Origin: Limnothrix sp. RL_2_0
GTDB lineage: Bacteria; Cyanobacteriota; Cyanobacteriia; Cyanobacteriales; MRBY01
NCBI GenBank assembly: GCA_012033055.1
Contig: JAAUPR010000013.1
Location: forward strand, 1 to 53,048
Length of the DNA: 53,048 bases
Direction of reading: 5' to 3'
The translations under genes were made by a program, and so were the position numbers. Numbering within the stretch: position 1 is the stretch's first letter; each line of letters opens with the position of its first letter. Of the stretch, positions 52,918-53,048 are shown piece after piece. The notes under the pieces are model-generated. The model made no database searches and was not told where the DNA came from. It was given only the letters and a program-made list of their open reading frames with translations.

Positions 52918-53048
52918 AATTATTAGACTTTTTTTCTTGTCTTGCTACCAACACAAAATAATTATTTAAAGATTATCGACAAAATAGTACCATAATCTTC
53001 TTGGTTCTAAGATAATGAGTTTTGTTTGATATCAATGAATGAAAAAAA

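Noticed and set aside
1-53048. HIP1 repeats as a CRISPR array or REP family
   Set aside because: The octamers are dispersed, many inside genes, with no regular spacing or spacers. This is the usual cyanobacterial HIP1 pattern.

Overview
The window is cyanobacterial chromosome. It carries psbM, a ferredoxin-thioredoxin reductase variable chain (ftrV), ferredoxin-nitrite reductase (nirA) behind a canonical NtcA promoter, haem oxygenase (ho1), a FutA-type iron-binding lipoprotein, a plastoquinol terminal oxidase and flotillin. The octamer GCGATCGC (HIP1) is scattered through most of it. The species cannot be named from this alone. No rRNA, tRNA, CRISPR array or insertion sequence was found.

Layout. 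1-5.8 kb: a cut-off gene, ferredoxin, psbM, a tandem universal stress protein, an ECF-transporter T subunit, an unusual Gly-pentad repeat protein, a DUF92 membrane protein, a TonB-like protein and a frame-broken modB. 6-10.6 kb: a Mo-nitrogenase C-terminal-family protein, two unknowns and a large membrane KAP P-loop NTPase. 10.6-17.8 kb: a minus-strand run (EamA transporter, lipoprotein, UbiH-type hydroxylase, NADAR, YdcF, GIY-YIG-like, VOC, Uma2). 17.9-21.8 kb: SUI1, a pentapeptide repeat protein, nirA and an exonuclease. 21.9-31.2 kb: the haem cluster. 31.3-39.2 kb: ChaN, a dipeptide-type ABC ATPase, ispE, dnaK, terminal oxidase, ftrV. 39.4-53 kb: flotillin, an SLH lipoprotein, ho1, futA, dprA, a phosphoesterase, a peptidoglycan-binding protein, two tiny membrane proteins, an M20 amidohydrolase, pheA and a methyltransferase.

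The most striking part is 21.9-31.2 kb. On the minus strand are a ResB/Ccs1 protein, a long CcsA/ResC-type protein and a Rieske lipoprotein. Diverging from them across about 680 bp is a tail-anchored protein with two Vitreoscilla-type globin domains, a membrane-anchored cytochrome with five haem c motifs (one of them CX4CH), a six-haem exported cytochrome, a Tll0287-like haem lipoprotein, a membrane cytochrome b with two HX13H pairs, and a TxlA/HCF164 thioredoxin. This looks like an electron-transfer chain with its own cytochrome c maturation machinery. I propose, as inference, that it carries electrons across the membrane to or from the di-globin, perhaps for NO or O2 chemistry.

Five conserved genes (modB, resB, txlA, ispE and the terminal oxidase) are broken by single-base indels, mostly in short homopolymers. 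Some of the same short contexts recur, and at least ispE should be essential, so residual sequencing error is the likeliest cause. Treat these genes as probably intact in the organism until the reads are checked.
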